Notes under the pieces: model-generated
Told to the model about the DNA's origin: nothing
The model's database searches: none
Seen by the model: the letters and a program-made list of their open reading frames with translations, nothing else
DNA from: Pseudoxanthomonas sp. NC8
GTDB lineage: Bacteria; Pseudomonadota; Gammaproteobacteria; Xanthomonadales; Xanthomonadaceae
Direction of reading: 5' to 3'
DNA length: 64,000 bases
NCBI GenBank assembly: GCA_025232375.1
Contig: CP060419.1
Location: 681,001 to 745,000, forward strand
Shown: piece by piece, positions 18,458 to 27,277 of the stretch
Layout: every line of letters starts with the position of its first letter
How positions within the stretch are numbered: position 1 is the stretch's first letter
Program-made: the position numbers and the translations under genes

Positions 18458-20101
18458 TCACAGGTTCTGGTAGTTGGGTCCGGAACCGCCTTCCGGCGTC
18501 ACCCAGGTGATGATCTCGTACGGGTCCTTGATGTCGCAGGTCTTGCAGTGCACGCAGTTCGCCGCGTTGATCTGCAGGCGACGTCCTGCGTCGTCCTCGA
18601 CCATCTCGTAGACGCCGGCCGGGCAGAAGCGCGTGCACGGGTTGGCGTACTCGGCGGTGCAGCGCTCCACGCAGATCGAGGTATCGGCGACCTTCAGGTG
18701 CACCGGCTGGTCCTCGTCGTGCTCGGTGGCGGCGAAGTACACGCCCTGCAGGCGGTCGCGCGGGGCGAGGCTGCGCTCGAGGTAGTCGCGCCTGGGCTGT
18801 TCGTGTTCGCCGGCCCTGTCGAGCGAACTCCAGTCGGCCTTGCCCTTCAGCGTCCACGGCGAGGCGCCGCCGAGCGCGGTTTCCCATGCGGCGTTGGTAA
18901 GGCCGAACCACAGGCCCTTCTTGAAGCCGGGCTTGATGTTGCGGACCTGCTTCAGTTCGGCCATCGCGTCGGAGGCGCGCAGCTTCGCATCGAAGCCCGC
19001 AGGTTCCAGCGCGCCGGCGGCAGTGGGTGCTCGGCGGCGAGCATGCCGCTGCGGATCGCCTTGGTGGGTGCCCTTGATCTTGGGCACGTTGAGCAGGCCG
19101 GCGGTGTCGCCGATCAGCAGTGCGCCGGGCATCTCCACCTTCGGCAGCGCCTGCCAGCCACCGGTGACGATCGCACGCGCGCCGGCGGAGAGGATGCTGC
19201 CGCCTTCGAGCAGGGGCTTGACCGTCGGGTGGTTCTTCCATTGCTGGAAGGCTTCCAGGGCTTGTACTGCGGATCGGCGTAATCCAGGCCGCTGACGTAG
19301 CCCAGCGCGATCTGGTTGTTCTCCAGGTGGTACATGAAGCTGCCGCCATAGGTGCGGCTGTCGGCCGGCCAGCCCAGGCTGTGCACGATCTTGCCGGGCG
19401 TGGTCCGGCCTTCCGGCACCTGCCACAGCTCCTTGATGCCGATCGAATAGCTCTGCGGATCGCTGCCGGCATCCAGGCCGAAGCGCTTGATAAGGCGCTT
19501 GGTCAGGTGCCCGCGCGCGCCCTCGGCCAGCACGGTGACCTTGGCGCGGATGTCGATGCCTGCGGTGTAGCCGGGCTTGTGCGAACCGTCGCGGGCGATG
19601 CCCATGTCGCCGATGCGCACGCCCAGCACCGTGCCGTCGTCGGCGTGCAGGGTCTCGGCGGCGGCGAAGCCGGCATAGATCTCCACGCCCAGCGCCTCGG
19701 CCTGCGGCGCCAGCCGGGCGCACATCGCGCCGAGGCTGACGATGAAGTTGCCGTGGTTGCGCATGCCCGGCGGCACGACCGGCGACTTGTAGCCGCCGTC
19801 GCGGGTCAGGAACCAGAACTCGTCCTCGCCGGCCGGCACGCACACCGGCGGCGGATTGCTGCGCCAGCCCGGCAGCAGCGCATCCAGCGGACCGGGTTCG
19901 ATCACTGCGCCGGACAGGATGTGCGCACCGACTGTGCTGGCCTTCTCGATCACGCAGACCGAGATGTCCGGGTTCAGCTGCTTGAGGCGGATGGCGAAGG
20001 CCAAGGCCGGCCGGGCCGGCGCCGACGGTGACGACGTCGTACTCCATCACGTCGCGCTCGATGGTATCGGCCGCAATCGTGCTGGCTTCGTGCTGCGTCA
20101 T
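18458..20101 (-). CDS. etfD: Electron transfer flavoprotein-ubiquinone oxidoreductase
   Basis: Inner-membrane-associated ETF:QO of about 547 residues that takes electrons from ETF to the quinone pool. The FAD site is VVTVGAGPAGLAFAIRLKQL (restored at 20005, where ccttggc replaces cctggc). Then come GAHILSGAVIEP, FWFLTRDGGYKSPVV, LAEGARGHLTKRL, LGYVSGLDYADP and PGALLIGDTAGLLN. The C-terminal ferredoxin-like domain has the 4Fe-4S cysteines CVERCTAEY...CTRFC and CVHCKTCDIKDP. Breaks also at about 19259 and 19069 (caccaagg for caccagg). It completes the electron path of the nearby etfBA genes. Confidence 0.92.
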   Translation of the reverse strand: MTQHEASTIAADTIERDVMEYDVVTVGAGPAGLGLRHPPQAAEPGHLGLRDREGQHSRCAHPVRRSDRTRSAGCAAAGLAQQSAAGVRAGRRGRVLVPDPRRRLQVAGRAAGHAQPRQLHRQPRRDVRPAGAAGRGAGRGDLCRLRRRRDPARRRRHGAGRAHRRHGHRPRRFAQARLHRRHRHPRQGHRAGRGRARAPDQAPYQALRPGCRQRSAELFDRHQGAVAGAGRPDHARQDRAQPGLAGRQPHLWRQLHVPPGEQPDRAGLRQRPGLRRSAVQALEAFQQWKNHPTVKPLLEGGSILSAGARAIVTGGWQALPKVEMPGALLIGDTAGLLNVPKIKGTHQGDPQRHARRRAPTAAGALEPAGFDAKLRASDAMAELKQVRNIKPGFKKGLWFGLTNAAWETALGGASPWTLKGKADWSSLDRAGEHEQPRRDYLERSLAPRDRLQGVYFAATEHDEDQPVHLKVADTSICVERCTAEYANPCTRFCPAGVYEMVEDDAGRRLQINAANCVHCKTCDIKDPYEIITWVTPEGGSGPNYQNL

Positions 20102-20198
20102 TCCCGGCTCCGGCTGGCTGCTATGGCTCGTGCGTATTTTCGGGGTTCGGCGCGGGCGGGGCAATGCGGACGGCCCCGGCGGCTGCTAGCGTGGGGCG

Positions 20199-20790
20199 AT
20201 GGACTGGACCGGATTCGAGCTCCAGGACGCGCAGGTGCGGCTGGCCCGGGGCTGGCTGGACCCGGCGGACTGCGCGGTGCTGATGGCGGCCTTGCTGGGC
20301 GAGGTGCCTTGGGAGGTGCACCGCATCCGCATGTTCGGCCGCCAGGTCGCGTCGCCGCGGCTGAGCTGCTGGATCGGCGATGCAGACGCGGCCTACCGCT
20401 ATTCGGGCAGCCGTTTCGAGCCGAGGCCGTGGCTGCCCGCGCTGTCGGCGCTGCGCGGGCGCCTGCAGGAAGAGCTGGGCGTACCGTTCAACAGCGTGCT
20501 CGCCAACCGCTACAGGAGCGGTGCCGACGCGATGGGCTGGCACAGCGACGACGAACCGGAGCTGGGCCCACAGCCGGTGATCGCATCGATCAGCCTGGGC
20601 GCGACCCGCCGTTTCGCGCTGCGCCACCGGCACGATCCGGAGCTGCGGCTCGTCCAGATATGGAACCGGGCAGCCTGCTGTTGATGGCCGGCGCGACCCA
20701 GCGCCACTGGAAGCACGCGCTGCCGCGCACGGCGCGGCCTGTGGGGAGCGGATAAATCTTACTTTTCGCTACATTGGCTTTGGTCGATGA
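20199..20790 (+). CDS. alkB: AlkB-like alpha-ketoglutarate-dependent dioxygenase
   Basis: Fe(II)/2-oxoglutarate dioxygenase of about 197 residues, probably repairing alkylated nucleic acid. The metal site HxD is in GWHSDDEPELG (about residues 112-122), with the distal His in HWKHALPRT; the 2OG-binding arginines lie in ERINLTFRY at the end. PFNSVLANRYRSG and ISLGATRRFALRHR are AlkB-family segments. Breaks near 20655 and 20746 (one G short) put the true stop at 20788-20790. This is short-type AlkB (ALKBH2/3-like). Its 3' end overlaps the 3' end of the convergent methyltransferase gene by 32 bases. Confidence 0.85.
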
Positions 20791-21710
20791 GTTGTTGCCC
20801 CAGTGCGCGGACCTGTTCGTCCAGTGATATCGCCCAGGCTGTCCGGCTAAGAAACTCGCCGAAGTAGTACGACGCCCTGGCAGTCTCGAAAGTGGCTTGA
20901 TAGAGCAGTTCATTGCGTTTCAGCAATGCCTGATTCTCGGCAAGAGGCCTGTAAATGCGCTCGTTGAAATCAGGCAGCGAGGCGGGTTGGTACTCCGCTA
21001 TGAAAGCGTAGCTCTCTTGGGAAGTGCGGTTGTGGCAAAGCCCATAGGCCCGAAGATCGCCTCGGCGGCCTTGAGGGAGTAGCTCACCACATGGCCGCGC
21101 CCCAAGGGGTCCAGATAGCCGGGATCCTCATGTCGGACGTACTCCGGCATTCCCGTATTGAAAAGCCACAGGCTTCCCTCGACGCTGACCTTTTTCAGGC
21201 CCAGGTAGATACCAGAAAGCATCCGCGGAGTCAGGTGCTCGATCACCTCGATGCATACCCCGGCATCGAAAGTGCCATCCATATCGGCAATTTCGCCAAC
21301 ATGGTAGTTCGGGCCATGAATCATGTATTGCGGTGGAAACTTCTCCACGCCATGGACGATTTCACCTGGCTGGTCGAGCAACTCGTGCAGGCGAGCTACC
21401 AGAAATCCAGGTCCGGCGCCCACGTCCAGGAAGCGCGTGACCGACCGACGGCAATACAGGATCGCCTCCCTGAGCGACAAAGGGACAGGCCGTTGGCTCG
21501 AGCGATGGCTGCTCTCCGTTCCCGTTCCCAGTAGTCATTCGCGTACGTCCCCAACGGCTCGTCGCCCGCATCCATGCGCTCGAGGATCGCAGGATCGATG
21601 TACAAGCTGCCGCACGTGTCGCATTCGAAATACGCAAACCCATCTACATCGGCATAGTGGCTGCCGGTGCCGGCGCTACAGGCTGGACAATGCACATGCA
21701 AATCGGCCAT
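20759..21710 (-). CDS. Class I SAM-dependent methyltransferase with N-terminal zinc ribbon
   Basis: About 317 residues. The N-terminus has two CxxC knuckles (HCPACSAG and ECDTCGSLY, residues 8-36), likely a zinc ribbon. The SAM-binding motif I is FLDVGAGPGFLVARL, followed by CIEVIEHLTPRML (motif IV region) and LWLFNTGMPEYV. The C-terminal part is helical. Breaks near 21485 and 21045 split three frames; after the second, translation continues through ESYAFIAEYQPASLP to CSEK and TAA at 20759-20761. Its base composition is clearly lower in GC than its neighbours, especially the C-terminal part, suggesting horizontal acquisition. The substrate is unknown; sugar or glycan methylation would be my guess. 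Confidence 0.7.
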
Positions 21711-21771
21711 TGGAATCCCGATCCTCGTTCAGTTGCCCCGACGAGTTACATGCGGGCCAGGGTTGAGTGAG

Positions 21772-22424
21772 CTATCTGGTGCCTACAGCGATATCTGCTT
21801 GACCGTTCGTCAACGTCCAGCCGGCGATCTCGCTGGACACCGCGGCAAGCGCGCGGCCGAAGGCGTCGGTGACCGTCGCCACATCGGTGCTCGCGGCCGG
21901 CGCCTCGCGCAGGAACGTGCGCCGGGCGACGATGCGCTGGTCGCGGTTGTTGAGCAGCGTCGCGCTGATCTCGATCGTGGCCACGGGCAGGGCGCCGCCC
22001 CGGTAGTCCGATTCGAAGCGGCGCACGTCCAGGGCGAGCCGGTAGTCCGAGCGCATCCCGGTGGCAAGGCGGCCGACGCCACCGATCTTTCCCGAGTCCT
22101 CCAGCACGCGCAGCACGCTGGCCTCGACCATGTCCGTCGGCGGCTGCGCCTGGGACGAGCCGCGGTATACCTGCAGCTCGCGCCGGGCGTCGGACGCACC
22201 GCGATGCGCGGGCTGTCGACCAGCCGGGCGGCCGTGGGCCTGGCGATGGACAGCTGCCAGTCCACCCGTGGCCAAGACGGATCCGGCTGCACCGCCACCT
22301 GCGGCGAATAGATGGTGATCGGCTCGCGCTTGCCGCCGCCCAGCAGCGAGCAGCCACCGAGCACGGCCAGCAGGCCCAGCGCCGCCAGCAGGCGCAAAGA
22401 AGTGGGGAGCGCACGGGGCTTCAT
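21772..22424 (-). CDS. ABC transport auxiliary lipoprotein (PqiC/DUF330-like)
   Basis: Outer-membrane-type lipoprotein of about 217 residues, last gene of an MCE transport operon. The signal ends in the lipobox LGGCSLLGGG. Then follow ITIYSPQVAVQPDPSWP, WQLSIARPTAARLVDSPRIAVRP and LQVYRGSSQAQPPTDMVEASVLRVLEDSG, the YxxxxWaxpp-like core of PqiC/YmbA proteins. One break near 22190 (a missing G) is corrected. The start overlaps the stop of the MCE gene (ATGA). Such lipoproteins link MCE tunnels to the outer membrane for lipid exchange. Confidence 0.82.
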
Positions 22425-23346
22425 TGCGGGTCGTACTCCTTCGGGGCGTCGCGGCCGAGCAGGTAGCGCGAGGGGTTGTTCTCGAGCCGGTCGCTGATCT
22501 GGCGCAGGTCGCGGATCAGGCCGCGCAGCTCGGTCAGGGTCGGGCCGAGCTGGGCATACCGTCATTGGCGAAGCTGTTGATGGCGGCGCGGTTCTCGCTG
22601 AGGATGCCATCGGCATTGCCGGCGGCCGAATCCAGCCGCGCCAGGGTGGATTCGAGCTTGGCGATGACGTCCGGCAGTTTCTGCACCAGGTTCCGGTCCA
22701 GCCGCTGCACGGTGCCGTTGGTGGTCTGCAGGGTGGTGTCGAGGCTGCGCGCGGCGTCGCGCGCGCTGACCAGCAGCGCTTCCATGCCCTTGTCCTGCGC
22801 GGCCAGCGTGCCGCTGATCCTGTCCAGGTTCTCCAGCGTGGCGGAGATGTGGGCCACGTTTTCGTCGCTGAGCACTGGGTCCATCCGCTCGACGATGCGG
22901 TTGGCGGTGTCGGTGATGTTCTGCAGTGCCGAGGGTGTGGTCAGGATCACCGGCGTCTCGCGCTGGTCCACCGAGGTGAGCAGCGGCGCACCGGGCGTTC
23001 CGCCGGACAGCTGGATGATCGACGGGCCGGTCAGGCTGGTGATCGCCATCTTGGCCCGCGTGTCGGTCTTGATCGGCGTGGCGGCGTCGGCGCGGACGAT
23101 CGCCACCACCCGGCGCGGATCGCGCGGATCGAGCGAGAGCTTCTCGATCGAGCCTACCGAGATGCCGTTGTACTGCACCGGGCTGCCCACCGACAGGCCG
23201 GTGACCGCCTCGTCGAAGACGATCATGTAGCGCTGCCAGCTGCGCTCGGACGAGTACTTCGCGGCCCACAGGCCGAACAGCAGCAACGCGATCGACACCA
23301 TCAGGGTGAAGGCGCCGATCAGCACGTAGTTGGCGCGGGTTTCCAT
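22421..23346 (-). CDS. mlaD: MCE-domain lipid transport protein (MlaD-like)
   Basis: About 308 residues: a single N-terminal membrane helix (YVLIGAFTLMVSIALLLFGL), one MCE domain (YMIVFDEAVTGLSVGSPVQY, GISVGSIEKL, TLTGPSIIQLSGG-like turn), then a long alpha-helical C-terminal region with heptad-like repeats (LENLDRISGTLAAQDKGMEA; LVQKLPDVIAKLESTLARLD). The protein would form a hexameric periplasmic tunnel on the permease. A break near 22557 changes the last ~35 residues; the corrected end reads LGRDAPKEYDPQ. It is longer than E. coli MlaD (183 aa) because of the helical tail, closer to the operons that carry a PqiC-like lipoprotein. Confidence 0.85.
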
Positions 23347-23349
23347 GGT

Positions 23350-24147
23350 TCAGTCCGCCTCCGTCGCGGTGGCACTGGCATTGCGCGCGCGCGCGCGCGG
23401 GGGCCGTGGAAGTACTCCTGCACCCAGGGATGGTCGAAGCGTTCGACCTCCCGCAGGGGTGCGTTGACCACGACCTTGCGGTCGGCAATCACCGCCACGC
23501 GGTCGCAGATAGCGTACAGGGTGTCGAGGTCGTGGGTGATGAGGAACACGGTCAGGCCCAGCGCGCGCTGCAGGGTGAGCAGCAGGTGATCGAAAGCCGC
23601 CGCGCCGATCGGGTCCAGGCCGGCGGTCGGCTCGTCCAGGAACAGCAGCGGCGGGTCCAGTGCCAGTGCCCGGGCCAGCCCGGCGCGCTTGCGCATGCCG
23701 CCGGACAGCTGCGAGGGCAGCTTGTCGATCGCGTCGGCCGGCAGCCCGGCCAGCTTGACCTTGAGCAGCGCCAGTTCGTAGCGCCAGCTGTCCGGCAGGT
23801 CCGGATAGTGTTCCTTCAGCGGCACCTGCACGTTCTCGCCCACGCTCAGCGAGGAGAACAGCGCGCCATCTGGAACAGCACGCCGGTGTTGCGCTCGATG
23901 TGCAGCCGCTCGGCCGGGTCCTCCGACAGCGCATCGGCACCGAGCACCTCGATGCTGCCTTCCGCCGGCCTCTGCAGGCCGAGGATGCTGCGCATCAGCA
24001 CCGACTTGCCGGCGCCCGAGCCGCCGACCACGCCGAGGATCTCGCCGCGGCGGACGTCCAGGTCAGGTCCTCGTGCACGGTCTGGCTGCCGAACCTGTTG
24101 GCTAGGCCGCGCACGCTGATCGCGTTTTCCTGAAGGTCGCGTGCCAT
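23350..24147 (-). CDS. mlaF: ABC transporter ATPase (MlaF-like)
   Basis: ATP-binding subunit of about 265 residues for the MCE/Mla transporter. Walker A is VGGSGAGKSVLM, the signature is LSGGMRKRAGLARAL, Walker B is LLFLDEPTAGLDP, and the switch His is in ITHDLDT. Breaks near 24063 and 23867 (both one base short at inferred cctgg/ccagg sites) are corrected. The start codon is one base from the end of the permease gene. The last codons contain an 18-base GC dinucleotide tract (23382-23399). It would power retrograde or anterograde phospholipid transport between the membranes. Confidence 0.9.
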
Positions 24148-24148
24148 C

Positions 24149-25267
24149 TCACCAGTCCATGTGCATGAACCACAACGCGGCCAGCGCATCGAGGATGATC
24201 ACCAGGAGATGGTCTGCACCACGCTCGAAGTGGTGCGTTCGCCGACCGACTGCGCGGTGCCTTCCACCCGCAGTCCTTCCAGGCAGCCGATCAGGCCGAT
24301 GATCATCGCGAACACCGGTGCCTTGGACAGGCCGACCAGGAAGTGCCGCACTTCTATCGTTTCGTGCATCCGCGACAGGTACATCTGCGGCGGGATGCCC
24401 AGGTCGAACGCGCCGACGGTAATGCCGCCTGTAAGTACCGGCCATCATCGCCACGAAGGTGAGCAACGGCAGCATCACCACCAGCGCCAGCAGGCGCGGG
24501 ATGACCAGCAGGTCGACCGGGTCCAGGCCGAGGGTGCGGATCGCGTCGATCTCCTCGCGCGCCTTCATCGCGCCTATCTGCGCGGTGAACGCCGAGGCGG
24601 TACGCCCGGCCAGCACGATGGCGGTCAGCAGCACCGCGAACTCGCGCAGGAACGCGATGCTGACCAGTTCGACCACGTAGATCTCGGCGCCGAAGTCGCG
24701 CAGGATCGTCGAGCCGAGGAAGGCGATCACCGCGCCGACCAGGTAGGACAGCAGCGCCACCAGCGGCACCGCATCCAGGCCGACCTGCTCCATGTGCGAG
24801 ACCGTCGCGGTCAGGCGGAAGCGGCGCGGCTCGCGCGCCGTCCGCACCAGCTTGGTAAGGTTCTCGCCGGTGAATCCGACCAGCCCGACGACGTTGCGCA
24901 CGACCACGTGGGTGGCGCGGCCCAGGCGTTCCAGCGCGGCGGCGAAGCCATAGTCGCGACGGCGGCGCGGGCGGTCGTCGGACACGTCCTCGATCACCTG
25001 CACCAGCGCGGCATGCTCGTCGCTGAAGCACAGGTGTTCGCTGTCCAGGCGACGGCGCTGGGCGAACCGCATCAGCTGCATGACCCCGGCCGAATCCAGC
25101 CGGTCGATGCCGGTCGCGTCCACCACGGTGGTGCCGTCGGGGATGGCGCGCAGCTGGTCGGCGATCGCCAGTGCATGCGCGAGGGTCCACTGCCCGGACA
25201 GGAAGATCCTGCCTAAGGCCCATCCTGTGCCTGCTGCCAGCGGGGGAGAGACGGTCTCGTCGATCAT
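24149..25267 (-). CDS. mlaE: STAS-MlaE fusion permease
   Basis: About 373 residues. Residues 1-100 are a STAS-like domain (GTTVVDATGIDRLDSAGVMQL), the fold used by MlaB. A MlaE/YrbE permease follows (VVRNVVGLVGFTGENL, VPLVALLSYLVGAVIAFLGS, ELVSIAFLREFAVLLTAIVL, GAMKAREEIDAIRTLGLDPV, APVFAMIIGLIGCLEGLRVE). The domain that is a separate subunit (MlaB) in E. coli is thus fused to the permease. Breaks near 24430 and 24203 affect the C-terminal third. The ATG at 25267 is favoured over the upstream start at 25372 because the extra residues are low-complexity. Operon order permease-ATPase-MCE-lipoprotein; no mlaC is present. Confidence 0.87.
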   Translation of the reverse strand: MIDETVSPPLAAGTGWALGRIFLSGQWTLAHALAIADQLRAIPDGTTVVDATGIDRLDSAGVMQLMRFAQRRRLDSEHLCFSDEHAALVQVIEDVSDDRPRRRRDYGFAAALERLGRATHVVVRNVVGLVGFTGENLTKLVRTAREPRRFRLTATVSHMEQVGLDAVPLVALLSYLVGAVIAFLGSTILRDFGAEIYVVELVSIAFLREFAVLLTAIVLAGRTASAFTAQIGAMKAREEIDAIRTLGLDPVDLLVIPRLLALVVMLPLLTFVAMMAGTYRRHYRRRVRPGHPAADVPVADARNDRSAALPGRPVQGTGVRDDHRPDRLPGRTAGGRHRAVGRRTHHFERGADHLLVIILDALAALWFMHMDW

Positions 25268-25361
25268 GGGCGGTTCCGAGCGGCGAGCATACCCGGAAGG
25301 GCCGTGCAGGTGCCGTCGGGGCACTGGCTCGGCGGCGCCCGCGGCGGGCCATACTAGGCCG

Positions 25362-26604
25362 ATGGACGCCACCGCCCGCCCCGCCGCCAGCTACGCGCAG
25401 CGCATCGCCTTCGTCTCGGAAATCTCCGCGCGGCTGCACCGCTACGGCACCACCGCGCAGCGGCTGGAAGCGACGGTCATGGGCCTGTCGCAGCGGCTCG
25501 ACCTGGAATGCGAGGCATGGTCCAACCCGACCGGGCTGATCCTGAGCTTCAGCGACCGGGCAAGCCCATGGGCAGCACCGATACCACCCGGGTGATCCGC
25601 CCAGCGTAAGGCGAAAACGACCTGCACAAGCTCAGCGAGGCCGACCGCATCGCCGAGGCGGTGGCGGCCGGGCAGATGAGCATCGCCCAGGGTCACACCG
25701 CGCTGCGGACGCTGGACCGGGCGCCGACGATGCGTGCGCGGGTGATGCAGGTGGTCGCGTTCAGCCTGGCTGCCGCGGCGGTGGCCGGCCTGTGGCGGCT
25801 GCCATGGCTGGATATCGCCACGGCCGGGGTGTCGGGGCTGCTGATCGGCCTGCTCGACCAGTACACCGCGGCACGGCCGGCGCTGAAGGAGGCGTCCGAT
25901 GCGCTGGCGGCCCTGATCGCCGGTACCGTGGCCACCTGGTCGCAACCCTGCTCGGCCCGCTCAACCTCAATACCGTGGTGATCGCCTCGCTGGTGGTGCT
26001 GCTGCCTGGCATGGCGATCACCAACGCGATGAACGAGCTGTCCAGCCAGCACTGGGTCTCCGGCACGGTGCGCTTCGCCGGCGCGCTGACCACGGTGATC
26101 AAACTCACGGTCGGCGCGATCATTGCGGTGGACCTGCTGGATCTGCTCGGCCTGCAGCCGCAGGTGCGTGCGCTGCGGCCGCAGACCGACTGGGCGCAGT
26201 GGGGGCGCTGGTGCTGGCCGCGCTCGCCTTCGCGGTCCTGTTCAAGGCCCGGCGCCGCGACTATCCGTGGGTGATGGGGGCGGCGATCGCCGGCTACCTG
26301 ATCGCGATCTATGCCGGCCACGCCGGGGCGGCCCGGCCGGCATCTTCCTCTCGGCGCTGACCGTGACCGCGGCGGGCAATGCATTCGGGCGCTGGCTGCA
26401 TCGTCCCGGTGCGCTGATCCGGCTGCCGGGCATCATCATGCTGGTGCCCGGCAGTGCCAGCCTGCGCGGCATGCTTACCTGGTCCAGCAGCAGGACGTGG
26501 CGGCGGGGCAGAGCGCGCTGCTGGGCGTGACGAATATCGTGATGGCGCTGGTCGCCGGCCTGCTGTTCGGCAACCTGCTGATGCCCGCGCGCAAGAACCT
26601 GTAA
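25362..26604 (+). CDS. thrE: Threonine/serine exporter family protein (ThrE/DUF1212)
   Basis: About 413 residues, ten predicted helices. The N-terminal cytoplasmic ThrE domain shows YAQRIAFVSEISARLHRYG and TAQRLEATVMGLSQRL; the membrane half has VVAFSLAAAAVAGLWRLPWL, VVIASLVVLLPGMAITNAMN (family signature LLPGMAITNAM), FAGALTTVIKLTVGAIIAVD, and the second DUF3815-like half LPGIIMLVPGSASLRGM. Breaks near 25603 (gcgtaagg for gccagg), 25937, 26203 and 26478. It is divergent from mlaE with 95 bases between starts. Export of threonine, serine or small peptides is the family role. Confidence 0.85.
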
Positions 26605-26644
26605 CCGGCGACCGCCGCCTGCAGCGGCCGGGCACGTGCGCGGA

Positions 26645-26678
26645 AACGAAAACGCCGGCGATGGCCGGCGTTTTCGTT
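26645..26678. terminator. Bidirectional terminator between thrE and the H-NS-like gene
   Basis: A perfect 14-base inverted repeat AACGAAAACGCCGG / CCGGCGTTTTCGTT around a CGATGG loop. It lies 40 bases after thrE and just beyond the stop of the convergent H-NS-like gene; both arms carry a T-rich or A-rich flank, so it can act in both directions. Confidence 0.85.
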
Positions 26679-26682
26679 GCGA

Positions 26683-27113
26683 TCACTTGGCGGTTTTCTT
26701 GACCACCCGCTTCTTCGTGGCCGGCTTGGACTTGCCCGGGGTCAGCTTGGCCACGCCGGGGATCACGAATTCGCCCGGGGTCGCGGCCCTTGGCGGTGTA
26801 GGCGGCCAGCCAGCGCGGCTGCTTGCCGCGCCCGGCCCAGGTTTCCTTCGGGTTCGCCGGATTGCGGTACTTCGGTGCGACCTTGCCCAGCTTGCGGCCG
26901 GCGCGTGCGACGGCTGGGGCCTTGCGCGCCGCGGTGCCCGTACCACCGAACAGCTCTTCGATCGTATAGCCCTCGGCCTTGGCCAGCCGGGCCAGCTTGC
27001 TGCGGACCTGGCCGATGGGCGGGCGCTTGGCCAGCTGTGCCTTGGCGCTTCCGGGCCGTGCTGATCAGGTTGTCGAGTTCGCGCGGCGAGAGCGTGTTGA
27101 GGTCGATCGACAT
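26683..27113 (-). CDS. H-NS family nucleoid-structuring protein
   Basis: Basic protein of about 143 residues. The helical N-terminus MSIDLNTLSPRELDNLISTA is followed by the conserved linker YTIEELFGG. The H-NS C-terminal DNA-binding motif YRNPANPKETWAGRGKQPRW is clear, and the tail is Lys/Ala-rich (KKRVVKKTAK). Breaks at about 27043 (gccaagg for gccagg) and 26789 (cccttgg for ccctgg) are corrected. H-NS proteins bind AT-rich DNA and silence horizontally acquired genes. It is monocistronic between two terminators. Confidence 0.87.
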
Positions 27114-27170
27114 CGATATCTCCGGTACGGGTGGCGGGGGAATATGCCCGTCCGTGGACACGGTCGACGC

Positions 27171-27199
27171 AGGATAGCCACCGGGATTATCCGCGGCAA
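27171..27199 (-). promoter_or_regulatory. Promoter of the H-NS-like gene
   Basis: On the minus strand TTGCCG (27199-27194) and TATCCT (27176-27171) are separated by exactly 17 bases. They lie about 58 bases upstream of the ATG and downstream of the proS terminator. Confidence 0.5.
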
Positions 27200-27211
27200 C
27201 GAAAATAGCAT

Positions 27212-27250
27212 GAAAAAATACGGCCCGATTATCGCGAGATAATCGGGCCG
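27212..27250 (-). terminator. Terminator after proS
   Basis: Minus-strand stem CGGCCCGATTATC, loop TCGC, GATAATCGGGCCG (27250-27221), followed on that strand by TATTTTTTC. It is 27 bases after the proS stop, a textbook intrinsic terminator. Confidence 0.9.
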
Positions 27251-27277
27251 GGGTTTTGCGGCATTTTCGGTAAGGAA

